From: Methylobacterium sp. SyP6R
GTDB taxonomy: Bacteria > Pseudomonadota > Alphaproteobacteria > Rhizobiales > Beijerinckiaceae
Assembly: GCF_019216885.1 (NCBI RefSeq)
Contig: NZ_JAAQRC020000001.1
Location: 2,772,501-2,836,500 of the forward strand
DNA length: 64,000 nt
Reading direction: 5' to 3'
Each line of letters starts with the position of its first letter. Position 1 is the first letter of the stretch. The notes under the pieces were generated by a model. It did no database searches, was not told the origin of the DNA, and worked only from the letters and a program-made list of their open reading frames with translations. Made by a program: the position numbers and the translations under genes. Positions 1-7,568 of this stretch are shown here, one piece after another.

Positions 1-2
1 TC

Positions 3-50
3 GGTCTCCTGCTGCTCGGCGCGCACCTGGCCTCGCGACCGTGGCTGTGA
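3..50 (+). CDS. C-terminal tail of an unidentified protein (partial)
   Basis: The frame opening at the window edge reads GLLLLGAHLASRPWL and stops at TGA. The leucine-rich tail would suit the end of a membrane protein. Only 15 residues are visible, so the family cannot be named and the frame itself is uncertain. Confidence 0.3.
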   Translation, partial: GLLLLGAHLASRPWL

Positions 51-57
51 CCGACGC

Positions 58-642
58 TTACTCGTCCTCGTCGTCGAGGGGGCGCAGGATCTGCATCCGG
101 CGGCCCATCGGGTCCTCGATGGTGCTGCGGCGCATGACCAGGAAGCCGCCATCCTGCGCCCGGCGAATCCGGTCGGCCCGGGAATCGACCCAGAGGTCGA
201 CATCGCGATAGCCGGACAGGTCCGGTGGCAGCGGGCGGGCGCGCCGCGCAGCCTGCATATCCGACGGTGGCCGGGCGGCAACGACCCGGCGGGCAGGGGC
301 CGGCCGGAGTGCCGCGTCTGCGACAATCCGGCGGCTCGGGCGCACCGCGACTTGGTCCCGCCGCTCGGCCTTGCGCCGTGCGAGCGCCGCGCGCTCCGCG
401 TTCCGCGGCCGGGATGCGGTCCTGATGGGGTGTCCGGCAGGTTTCTTCGAAGCCGTGCGGGTCGGCGTCGCGGCGGTGGGTTCCGGGGAGGAAACGGGCT
501 TCGCCGCCTCCGTCGCGGCGGGCTTGGCCGGCGGGTCGCTCCACGGGCGGGGAGCGGCCGGGTCCTGCGCCCACGCCGGCGGCGCGCACAGGATGCCGAG
601 CAACAGGGCGAGGCCGACCGAGCGGCGCATCCCGTCACGCAT
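58..642 (-). CDS. Hypothetical exported Arg/Ala/Pro-rich protein
   Basis: A 194-residue protein. The start at MRDGMRRSVG is chosen because a GGAGGT ribosome-binding site lies 6 nt upstream, although the open frame runs on to 978. Residues 1-26 look like a Sec signal peptide (basic start, LALLLGIL core, cleavage after AWA). The mature part is low-complexity and rich in Pro, Ala, Arg and Lys up to about residue 140. A more ordered tail follows (SGYRDVDLWVDSRADRIRRAQDGGFLVMRR) and ends in an acidic DDEDE cluster. It is probably a periplasmic or surface-associated protein. No domain is recognised. Confidence 0.7.
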   Translation of the reverse strand: MRDGMRRSVGLALLLGILCAPPAWAQDPAAPRPWSDPPAKPAATEAAKPVSSPEPTAATPTRTASKKPAGHPIRTASRPRNAERAALARRKAERRDQVAVRPSRRIVADAALRPAPARRVVAARPPSDMQAARRARPLPPDLSGYRDVDLWVDSRADRIRRAQDGGFLVMRRSTIEDPMGRRMQILRPLDDEDE

Positions 643-956
643 GATCGCACCTCCGGATCGGCAGGCGCGGCCTGCCCGGCTCCTCGGTTCGCGCGGCTCG
701 ACGCTTGAGCCGCGCGACGGTCGTCGCAACCTGACCGTGTCGGTGAAGGTAGCGGGGCCCAGGGGTGGCGTCCATGCGCGAAGGTTAGGAATCCACCACA
801 CCGTCGCGAAGGCGGCATCCCGCTTCGGCACGCATCGCATCGCCGGTTGCGTCGTCACATCCTGCGAGCGCGAGGGAACTCTGTTAACCATTCCGCGTTC
901 CCGCGCCGGCATGCCGATCCGCATTCGCCGGGCCCGCCGCTTGCCACCACGGCGGC
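643..956. other. Divergent intergenic region, nothing recognised
   Basis: This 314-bp gap separates two outward-reading genes and must hold both promoters. No clear -35/-10 pair, operator or RNA structure was identified. Confidence 0.5.
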
Positions 957-1190
957 ATGATCTCTCCGGGACCCGCACCCATGATCCAGTTCGACACGAA
1001 GGCGCCCGCGATGGGACGGGCCGCGACCGTCGCTGCGTCGTATGAGGCCAAGTTGCGCCAGGTCGCGATGGTGCTGACCCTGGCGGTCGGCGTGCCGCTG
1101 GTGCTCGCGTGGTTCGGCCTCATCGGCTGGGGGGTCTTGTGGCTCGCCCGCAGCGCGCTCGACCTGTCGGTGAGCGCCCTGTCGCTCTGA
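957..1190 (+). CDS. Small hypothetical membrane protein
   Basis: A 77-residue protein; an in-frame ATG at 981 (MIQFDTKAPA) is an equally plausible start and would give 69 residues. A short hydrophilic N-terminus (about 1-35) is followed by one long or two tightly spaced hydrophobic segments (VAMVLTLAVGVPLVLAWF and LIGWGVLWLA). It is likely an inner-membrane protein of unknown role. No family is recognised, and its link to the downstream pxp operon (109 bp away) is unclear. Confidence 0.55.
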   Translation: MISPGPAPMIQFDTKAPAMGRAATVAASYEAKLRQVAMVLTLAVGVPLVLAWFGLIGWGVLWLARSALDLSVSALSL

Positions 1191-1299
1191 CCGCAGGGGC
1201 GGCGCGCGGGACAACCCGGTCCGGCGCGGCCCGCGGGTTGCAGGGGCGCCGGGGCGATGCCAGGACATGGCATCCGCCCGCCTGCCCGGAGTGCCCGCC

Positions 1300-2061
1300 A
1301 TGCCGTCCATCGACCTCAATTCGGACCTCGGCGAGGGTTTCGGCGATTACCGCTGCGGCGACGACGCGGCGATGCTGGAGGTCGTGACCTCGGCCAACGT
1401 CGCCTGCGGCCTGCATGCGGGCGATCCCGAGATCATGGCCCGCACCTTCGCCATCGCGCGCGCGCGCGGCGTCGCGGTCGGCGCCCATCCGGGCTACCCG
1501 GATCGGTGGGGCTTCGGCCGCCGGATCCTGCCCTTCACCCCCGGCGAGGTCGAGCGCCTCGTCGCCTACCAGGTCGGCGCCGCGGGCGGGCTCGCGGCCT
1601 ATGCCGGCCACCGCCTCACCTACGTCAAGGCGCATGGGGCGCTCGCCAATCTCGCGGCGGTGGAGCGGGAGGTGGCGGATGCGATCGCCAGGGCGGTCAA
1701 GGCCGTCGACCCGTCCCTGTCGCTGCTCGCCATCGCCCTCACCGAGCAGGTCGCGGCCGGCGAGGCGCAGGGCCTCGACGTGCACCAGGAGATCTTCGCC
1801 GATCGCGGCTACACCGAGGCCGGGTTCCTGATTCCCCGCGGCCAGCCAGGCGCCCTGATCACCGACGAGGCACAAGCCGCCGAGCGGGTGCTCGCCATGG
1901 TGCAGGAGGGGGCGATCATCGCGGCGAGCGGCCGGCGCCTGCCGACGCCGATCCGCTCGGTCTGCGTCCACGGCGATTCCGCCCATGCGGTGGCCACCGC
2001 CCGGGCGGTGCGTGCCCGCCTCGAAGGCGCCGGCGTGCGCCTCGCCCCGTTCCGGGCCTGA
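1300..2061 (+). CDS. pxpA: 5-oxoprolinase subunit A (LamB/YcsF family)
   Basis: A 253-residue LamB/YcsF protein, full length for the family. The characteristic start MPSIDLNSDLGEGFG and the NVACGLHAGDP motif are present, as are GAHPGYPD and a VCVHGD motif near the C-terminus. With PxpB and PxpC it forms the bacterial ATP-dependent 5-oxoprolinase that opens 5-oxoproline (pyroglutamate) to glutamate. An upstream ATG at 1267 would add 11 residues outside the family core; the chosen ATG has GGAG about 8 nt upstream. It is the first gene of a tight pxpABC operon, 4 nt before pxpB. Confidence 0.93.
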   Translation: MPSIDLNSDLGEGFGDYRCGDDAAMLEVVTSANVACGLHAGDPEIMARTFAIARARGVAVGAHPGYPDRWGFGRRILPFTPGEVERLVAYQVGAAGGLAAYAGHRLTYVKAHGALANLAAVEREVADAIARAVKAVDPSLSLLAIALTEQVAAGEAQGLDVHQEIFADRGYTEAGFLIPRGQPGALITDEAQAAERVLAMVQEGAIIAASGRRLPTPIRSVCVHGDSAHAVATARAVRARLEGAGVRLAPFRA

Positions 2062-2065
2062 TCCG

Positions 2066-2788
2066 ATGGAGAGCCCCCGCCTCCTCGATGCCGGCGAGGC
2101 CGCCCTGGTGGCGGAGTTCGGCACCACCGTCGATCCCGCCGTCCACGATCGCGTGCTCGCCCTCGACGACGCCTTGCGCGCCGCGCCGCCCGAGGGACTG
2201 CGCGAGACGGTGCCGACCTACCGCTCGCTGATGATCCACTACGATCCCCTGGTCCTCGACCGTGACGACCTCGCCGCGCGGGTACGGGCGCTGGCGGAAA
2301 AGCCCGCCTCGGCCCGGGCGGGCGCCGCGCTCTGGACGCTGCCCTGCTGCTACGATCCGGCCTGCGCCGAGGATATCGGCGCCGTGGCGCAGGCGACGGG
2401 CCTGAGCGTCGAGCGCGTCGCCGCCCTCCATGCAGGGGCCGAGTACCGGGTCTACATGTACGGCTTCGCTCCGGGCTTTGCCTATCTCGGCGGCCTGCCG
2501 GCGGAGCTGGCCGTCTCGCGCCGCGCCACGCCGCGCCCACCGCACCCGGCCAATGCCCTGCTGATCGGCGGCGGGCTCGCCGCCGTCGGCACCTTCCCGA
2601 TGCCGACCGGCTGGTACGTGATCGGCCGCACGCCGGAACGGCTCTACGCGCCGCACCGCCCCGATCCGTTCCCGGTCGCGGTCGGCGATACCCTGCGCTT
2701 CGAGCCCATCGACGCCGCCACCTTCGCGGATCTCGAACGCCGCGCCGCGTCCGGCGAGATCGTCGCCCAGCGCCGGGAGGCCGCATGA
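2066..2788 (+). CDS. pxpB: 5-oxoprolinase subunit B (KipI family)
   Basis: A 240-residue protein of the KipI/allophanate-hydrolase subunit 1 family. The signatures are SLMIHYDPLVLDR, the CCYDP segment, YMYGFAPGFAYLGGLP and GTFPMPTGWYVIGRTPERL. The last two belong to the conserved cyclophilin-like C-terminal domain. The start MESPRLLD lies just after the pxpA stop. The stop overlaps the pxpC start as ATGA, which indicates translational coupling. It is the partner of PxpA and PxpC in 5-oxoproline hydrolysis. Relatives in Bacillus (KipI) inhibit a sporulation kinase, but the pxpA/pxpC context makes the enzymatic role much more likely. Confidence 0.92.
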   Translation: MESPRLLDAGEAALVAEFGTTVDPAVHDRVLALDDALRAAPPEGLRETVPTYRSLMIHYDPLVLDRDDLAARVRALAEKPASARAGAALWTLPCCYDPACAEDIGAVAQATGLSVERVAALHAGAEYRVYMYGFAPGFAYLGGLPAELAVSRRATPRPPHPANALLIGGGLAAVGTFPMPTGWYVIGRTPERLYAPHRPDPFPVAVGDTLRFEPIDAATFADLERRAASGEIVAQRREAA

Positions 2789-3813
2789 CCTTACGTCTCA
2801 GTATCCTCTCGGCCGGTCCCGGCGTGACGCTCCAGGATGGCGGCCGCCACGGCTACCTGCGCTACGGCATCACCGCCGCCGGGCCGATGGACCCGCTCGC
2901 CCACGCCACCGCCAACCGGGCGCTCGGCAACCCGCTCGCGACCACCGCCCTCGAAGTGTCGCTGGGCGGCGTCGAGGTGACGGCGGAGGGTGGACCGCTC
3001 GGGATCGCGCTCGCCGGGGGCGAGTTCCGGATCAGCCTCGACGGCGCCCCCCTGCCGCCGGCCTGCGCGCTGACGCTCCATCCCGGCAGCCATCTCGTCG
3101 TGCGGGCGGGCCGGGCCGGGGCCTGGGTGTATCTCGCCGCCGCGGGCCGGTTCGATCTGGCGCCGACCCTCGGCTCGACCGCGACCCATACCCGCTCGGG
3201 CTTCGGCGGCCTCGACGGGCGGGCGCTCCGGGCCGGCGACCGGCTGACGATCGCGGAAGGCCGCCCCGGGCCTGCCGATCCCCACGCCCTGGTGGCGCCC
3301 TGGCTCGTCCGCCCGCCCGAGGAGATCCGGGTGGTGCTCGGGCCCCAGGACGATTTCTTCTCGGAGGACCAGATCGCCGCCTTCCTGGCCGGGCCCTGGA
3401 CGGTGACCACCAAGGGCGACCGGATGGCCTGCTTCCTCGACGGCACGCCGCTCACCCACGCCAAGGGCTACAACATCGTCTCGGACGGCATCGCCATGGG
3501 GGCGATCCAGGTTCCGGGGGAGGGCTGGCCGATCGTCCTGATGGCCGACCGCCAATCCACCGGCGGCTACCCGAAGATCGCGACCGTGATCGGCCCGGAT
3601 CTCGGACGCCTCGCTCAAGGTCAGGGCGGCACGCGGATCCGCTTCCGGGCGGTCGACCGCGCCGAGGCCCTGGCGGCGCGGCGGTCCGAGGCGCAGGCGC
3701 TCGCCGGGCCGGTGGCGATGGAGCCCCTGATCCGCACCGATTTCAGCGCCGAGTTCCTGCTCGGCCGCAACCTGATCGGTGGGGTGGTGGATGGGGCTCA
3801 CGCCCCGCCGTAG
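2785..3813 (+). CDS. pxpC: 5-oxoprolinase subunit C (KipA family)
   Basis: A 342-residue KipA/biotin-dependent-carboxyltransferase-like protein that completes the PxpABC complex. Visible family motifs are GPGVTLQDGGRHGYLRYGI at the N-terminus, GPMDPLAHATANRALGN, the central VVLGPQDDFF, and DRMACFLDGTPL followed by DGIAMGAIQVPGEG and DRQSTGGYPKIATV. The gene overlaps pxpB by 4 nt. Its 3' end overlaps the convergent glyA-like gene by 16 nt (3798-3813), so there is no room for a terminator between the two. Confidence 0.93.
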   Translation: MTLRLSILSAGPGVTLQDGGRHGYLRYGITAAGPMDPLAHATANRALGNPLATTALEVSLGGVEVTAEGGPLGIALAGGEFRISLDGAPLPPACALTLHPGSHLVVRAGRAGAWVYLAAAGRFDLAPTLGSTATHTRSGFGGLDGRALRAGDRLTIAEGRPGPADPHALVAPWLVRPPEEIRVVLGPQDDFFSEDQIAAFLAGPWTVTTKGDRMACFLDGTPLTHAKGYNIVSDGIAMGAIQVPGEGWPIVLMADRQSTGGYPKIATVIGPDLGRLAQGQGGTRIRFRAVDRAEALAARRSEAQALAGPVAMEPLIRTDFSAEFLLGRNLIGGVVDGAHAPP

Positions 3814-5066
3814 ATCGGGAAGCGCCGGCAGAGCGCCAGCACCTCCTCCCGGATCGCCGCCAGCTCGGCCGCGTCGTGAGGCGCCGCCACCACCCGGGCG
3901 ATCCAGCGGCCGACCTGTCGGAACTCCTCGGTGCCGAAACCCCTTGCCGTGCCGGCATTCGAGGACAGGCGCAGGCCCGAAGGCGCCTCGGGCGGGCGGG
4001 TGTCGAAGGGGATCTGGTTCTTGTTGACCGCGAGCCCCGCCGCTTCCAGCGCCTTTGCGGCCACGTCGCCTGTCACGCCCTGGGGCGAGAGGTCGACCAG
4101 CATCAGCCCGCAATCGGTGCCGCCGGCGACGAGGCGTATCCCGGCCTCGGCGACGCTTGCCGCCAGGGCCCGGGCATTGTCGAGGACCGCCTGGTTGTAG
4201 GCTTGGAACTCGGGCCGCAAGGCCTCGCCGAAGCAGGCCGCCTTGGCGGCGACGCTGTGCATCATCACCGAGCCCTGCACGCCCGGGAAGATCCCGTAAT
4301 TGATCCTGTCCGACAGAGCGGGGTCGTTCCACAGCACCAGGCCGCCCCGGGCGCCGCGCAGGGACTTGTAGGTGGTCGAGGTCACCACGTGGGCGTGCGG
4401 GAAGGGGTGGGGATGGAGCCCGGTGGCGACGAGGCCGGCGAAATGCGCCATGTCGACCATCAGCAGCGCCCCGACCTCGTCGGCGACGGCGCGCAAGCCC
4501 TCGAAATCGAGGGCGCGGGCATAGGCCGAGCCGCCGGCGACGATCATCGTCGGCCGGTGCTCGCGGGCGAGGCGGGCGACGGAGCCGAGCTCCACCCGCT
4601 CGCTGTCGCGCTCCACACCGTAGCGCACGATCCTGTAGTCGCGCCCGGTCAGGGTCGCCGGATGTCCGTGGCTGATATGGCCGCCGGCCTCGACGCCCAT
4701 CGACAGGATCGTGTCGCCGAGCTTCAGGAGCCCGAGGAACACGCCCGCATTGGCGTTCGAGCCCGAATGGGGCTGCACGTTGGCGAAGCGGCAGCCGAAC
4801 AGCCGCGTCGCCCGGGTGACCGCCAGGGCCTCGATCGCGTCGGCATGCTCGGCGCCGCCGTAATAGCGGGCGTAAGCCGGGCCCTCGACGGTCTTGTTGG
4901 TGAGGACCGAGCCTTGCGCCTCCAGCACCAGCCGCGAGACGATGTTCTCCGAGGCGATCAGCTCGATCCCGTCCCGCTGCCGGGCGAGCTCGCCGCGGAT
5001 CGAGGCGGCGAGTTCCGGGTCGGCGTCGAGGCCCTGGTCGAAATAGCCGTCGTGGAGGAGGCGCAT
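3798..5066 (-). CDS. Divergent serine hydroxymethyltransferase-like enzyme
   Basis: A 422-residue PLP enzyme of fold type I, close to the usual SHMT length. Shared with E. coli GlyA are the IELIASEN segment, RYYGG, NVQPHSGSNAN, GGHISHG, DMAHFAGLVA, the PLP lysine in TTYKSLRG, and SGLR. Canonical residues that differ are the TTHK histidine (here Tyr) and the IGTP stretch after SGLR (here LSSNAG). SHMT normally interconverts serine/THF and glycine/5,10-methylene-THF. These changes suggest a secondary paralogue with altered specificity, for example an alpha-methylserine or other beta-hydroxy-amino-acid enzyme. It is transcribed divergently from a LysR gene 117 bp away, a common arrangement for a regulator and its target. 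Confidence 0.85.
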   Translation of the reverse strand: MRLLHDGYFDQGLDADPELAASIRGELARQRDGIELIASENIVSRLVLEAQGSVLTNKTVEGPAYARYYGGAEHADAIEALAVTRATRLFGCRFANVQPHSGSNANAGVFLGLLKLGDTILSMGVEAGGHISHGHPATLTGRDYRIVRYGVERDSERVELGSVARLAREHRPTMIVAGGSAYARALDFEGLRAVADEVGALLMVDMAHFAGLVATGLHPHPFPHAHVVTSTTYKSLRGARGGLVLWNDPALSDRINYGIFPGVQGSVMMHSVAAKAACFGEALRPEFQAYNQAVLDNARALAASVAEAGIRLVAGGTDCGLMLVDLSPQGVTGDVAAKALEAAGLAVNKNQIPFDTRPPEAPSGLRLSSNAGTARGFGTEEFRQVGRWIARVVAAPHDAAELAAIREEVLALCRRFPIYGGA

Positions 5067-5183
5067 GAGAGGGGTTCCGTCGCTGGCAGGGCCCGACTGT
5101 CGGGCTTGCCGGGGCCGTCCGCAAACGGGATAAGCTGAGGCTCAGGCCAAGCTTTTCTTGGCCTTGCGGATGAGGGCCTCGCG

Positions 5184-6104
5184 ATGGATCCGGCCGGCCG
5201 GGCGGCCCCGCCCTCCCTCAACGCCCTGCGGGCCTTCGAGGCGGCGGCGCGCCATGGCGGCTACGTGGCGGCGGCCCAGGAACTCCACGTCACCCCGGCG
5301 GCGATCGGCGCCCAGGTGAAGGGGCTCGAGGCCTGGCTCGGCCGGCCGCTCTTCCACCGCCGGCCGAACGGCCTGTGCCTGACCGCGGAGGGGAGGGCGG
5401 TGCTGCCCACCCTCACCACGGCCTTCGATGCGGTGAACCAGGCCGTGCGGGTGATGCGGGCGGTCGGCCGGCCGCGCAGCCTGACGCTCGCGGCCCTGCC
5501 CTGCATCGCCCAGCTCTGGCTCGCACCCCGGTTGCCTGCCCTGCAAGCCGCCTTCGACCTCGACGTCGCGATCCTGACCCGGGACGACCCGCCGGACTAT
5601 CTTCGCGAGATGGTCGATCTCGGCCTGTATTTCGGCGCAGCCGCGCCGGCCGGCTGCACCTCCCGGGTGCTGGCCCGGGACGACCTGTTTCCGGTCTGCG
5701 CCCCGGCCCTCGCGGCGGCTTTGCGCCACCCGCGGGACCTCGCCTGGGCGACACTCCTGCACGATTCGGTCTGGTGCGAGGACTGGCCGCGCTGGCTGAG
5801 CGCCCACGGTGCCGGGGCCGTGCGCCCGGCCCGGGAGGCGGCCTTCTCGCTCTACGGCATCGCGCTGGATGCCGCACTCGCCGGCCACGGCGTGCTCGTC
5901 GGGCACAGCGCGCTGGTTGGCGAGGCGCTGGCCGCCGGGCGCCTCGTCGCGCCGTTCGGGGATCGGGTCGTGGCGGGGGCGCCGTTGCGGCTGATCGTGC
6001 CGGAGGGTGGGGAGGGCGGACGGCTAGCGTCCATGATCGACTGGTTGAGCGGGGCGCCACGAAACAAGAAATTTTGCAATAAATGCGATGGTCGAGATCG
6101 GTAA
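5184..6104 (+). CDS. LysR-type transcriptional regulator (GcvA-like)
   Basis: A 306-residue LysR regulator. The winged HTH occupies about residues 10-70 (SLNALRAFEAAARHGGYVAAAQELHVTPAAIGAQVKGLE), and a periplasmic-binding-protein-like effector domain runs from about 90 to 290. The DNA-binding domain resembles GcvA of the glycine-cleavage pathway. This fits its place opposite the SHMT-like gene, which it probably controls from the shared 117-bp intergenic region. The last 15 or so residues (after WLSGAP) are Lys/Asn/Arg-rich and encoded by AT-rich DNA. They look like an acquired tail at the edge of the inserted AT-rich segment downstream. Confidence 0.9.
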   Translation: MDPAGRAAPPSLNALRAFEAAARHGGYVAAAQELHVTPAAIGAQVKGLEAWLGRPLFHRRPNGLCLTAEGRAVLPTLTTAFDAVNQAVRVMRAVGRPRSLTLAALPCIAQLWLAPRLPALQAAFDLDVAILTRDDPPDYLREMVDLGLYFGAAAPAGCTSRVLARDDLFPVCAPALAAALRHPRDLAWATLLHDSVWCEDWPRWLSAHGAGAVRPAREAAFSLYGIALDAALAGHGVLVGHSALVGEALAAGRLVAPFGDRVVAGAPLRLIVPEGGEGGRLASMIDWLSGAPRNKKFCNKCDGRDR

Positions 6105-6116
6105 TTGCTATCAATG
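6105..6116. repeat. Left direct repeat of the AT-rich island
   Basis: TTGCTATCAATG, identical to 7460-7471. It begins immediately after the LysR stop codon. Confidence 0.5.
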
Positions 6117-6319
6117 TCTCTCAGGCGCTGGCGTTCCGTACATGCGTCAGTTCTACGAGTTTATTGGAAATGGTAATCTTGCTCGAAAATCTTGCATTCA
6201 GGTGTAAAAACCTCCATTCTTTGATCAGAGATCACGAGCACGGTCGACGCCGTCAGCCGAGAGGCGCTGATTTGAAAATAATAAATCCGATCAGGCCAGA
6301 TTAGGGGATAACGTATCGA

Positions 6320-7360
6320 ATGACTCTCGTCGCTGGAATAAGTCTAGGCGGGCTACCTGCTTTTATTGGAGATTTGCTGACTTCTTGGCGGGTTCCTGTC
6401 GCTGTCGATCTTCCTACCCAGCCTGAGCAGGCCATCCATCCAAGTGAAGATGGTTATTACGCGGCTTCCCTGGCTCAGAAACTCATTATTGTTCGTCACT
6501 ACTTTTTATTGGCCTGGGCAGGGTCTCAATCGAATGCGCAACGCATCGTGCTCGGGCTTGAAGCTCTGCTTCCTGAAGAGTTTGACCAGATTTCCGATTT
6601 TTCGCTGATTTTTGAATTGCTACAGACTTGTGCGGAAGACAGTGAGATGATCGCGCTTGTAATCGGCAATGGTATAGTCCAGCCATTTGGTATCCGCACG
6701 CGCGGTTTCGAGATGGACGGTAGGCGCATCTACTTGATGGGTTCCGGCGGCTCAGAATTCTTCGAATATCTGATCTCACATCCAGAGACATTGCCGCATG
6801 AAGACGAAGATAGTATATTGTCTCGCGCATTGGCGCTTAGATTTGCTGCGAGATCGCTTGCAATTCAGTGGATAACTGGCGAAGGTCTAGACGCTTCGTG
6901 GGGTGGAGGCTTCGAGGTTGTTTATCCTGGACCTAGTGGTTTTCAGAAGATCGATCGTATTCTATTCCGGGCGTGGAAGATTGACGATGCTGGCGATTAT
7001 GTCAATTCCGGCAGGTCGTTTTTTGTTCGATACTACGGTAAGGATCTTTATTTAAGTGTATTTAATCCTGACGAGCGGACTTATTTGGTGTCATCGCCAA
7101 TTGGAGCGCATGTGGCGCCGCCGCCTTTCGAAGTCGTGCCGGCGGCATATATTGTTGATATGTTCTTGCACGAACCAACAGGGTATTTAGTCGAATTTGT
7201 GCGCTTCCAGCCCGACGAGCAGCCAGCAAATGAATTTGTAGAATTGTCTAATGGAATCCTAACTGGTTGGTCAATGGATAAATCCTACGTCGAACGCTGC
7301 GTCTGCTCTGCTATAAAGGAGGCGGGAAACGGAAATATTTTTCGAGAATTTAAATACTAA
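6320..7360 (+). CDS. Putative proteasome/HslV-like Ntn-hydrolase (uncharacterised)
   Basis: A 346-residue protein not recognised as a named family. Residues 2-205 follow the landmarks of proteasome beta subunits and HslV. Met1 removal would expose Thr (TLVAGISLGG). An Asp falls exactly at mature position 17 in the strand FIGD. A Lys in LAQKLIIV (residue 54) is followed by YFLLAWAGSQSNA, matching the HslV RKV...AGFAGG segment after an insertion of about 20 residues. A GSGG motif sits at 141-144, as in HslV. The C-terminal 140 residues (about 206-346) form an extra beta-rich domain. The start has AGGGG about 12 nt upstream. It is the only gene of an AT-rich island and uses A/T-rich codons unlike its neighbours. 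Hydrolase activity and substrate are inference. Confidence 0.6.
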   Translation: MTLVAGISLGGLPAFIGDLLTSWRVPVAVDLPTQPEQAIHPSEDGYYAASLAQKLIIVRHYFLLAWAGSQSNAQRIVLGLEALLPEEFDQISDFSLIFELLQTCAEDSEMIALVIGNGIVQPFGIRTRGFEMDGRRIYLMGSGGSEFFEYLISHPETLPHEDEDSILSRALALRFAARSLAIQWITGEGLDASWGGGFEVVYPGPSGFQKIDRILFRAWKIDDAGDYVNSGRSFFVRYYGKDLYLSVFNPDERTYLVSSPIGAHVAPPPFEVVPAAYIVDMFLHEPTGYLVEFVRFQPDEQPANEFVELSNGILTGWSMDKSYVERCVCSAIKEAGNGNIFREFKY

Positions 7361-7459
7361 AAAAGTCGATTTACGACGATTATGCATGGAAAAATTTTAT
7401 TAAAACATATTATATAACCATCTTGTTGATAGTTGTATAATTAATTTAATTATTTTTAT

Positions 7460-7471
7460 TTGCTATCAATG
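7460..7471. repeat. Right direct repeat of the AT-rich island
   Basis: Second copy of TTGCTATCAATG, lying in the AT-rich spacer after the 346-residue gene. The bases next to it also partly match the left copy (TA.TTGCTATCAATG). Confidence 0.5.
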
Positions 7472-7568
7472 ACATAAAATTACGAAATAACCCACCGTAT
7501 CGGATAATAAACTAGGCATACACATGCCAAAGGTTCTCCTCCGTCTTGATTTTATTAGGAGGCGTTGC

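Larger units (their letters stand above)
6105..7471. mobile_element. AT-rich inserted island bounded by a 12-bp direct repeat
   Basis: Base composition falls sharply between about 6061 and 7560 compared with the surrounding high-GC DNA, with long A/T runs at 7361-7480. The 12-mer TTGCTATCAATG occurs at both edges (6105-6116 and 7460-7471). The segment carries one gene (6320-7360). There is no transposase, integrase or tRNA in or next to it. Insertion is inferred from composition and the flanking repeat; the mechanism is unknown. Confidence 0.55.

Noticed and set aside
6083..6304. 73-codon frame between LysR and the Ntn-hydrolase-like gene
   Set aside because: No ribosome-binding site, no family resemblance, and it crosses the island boundary and direct repeat.
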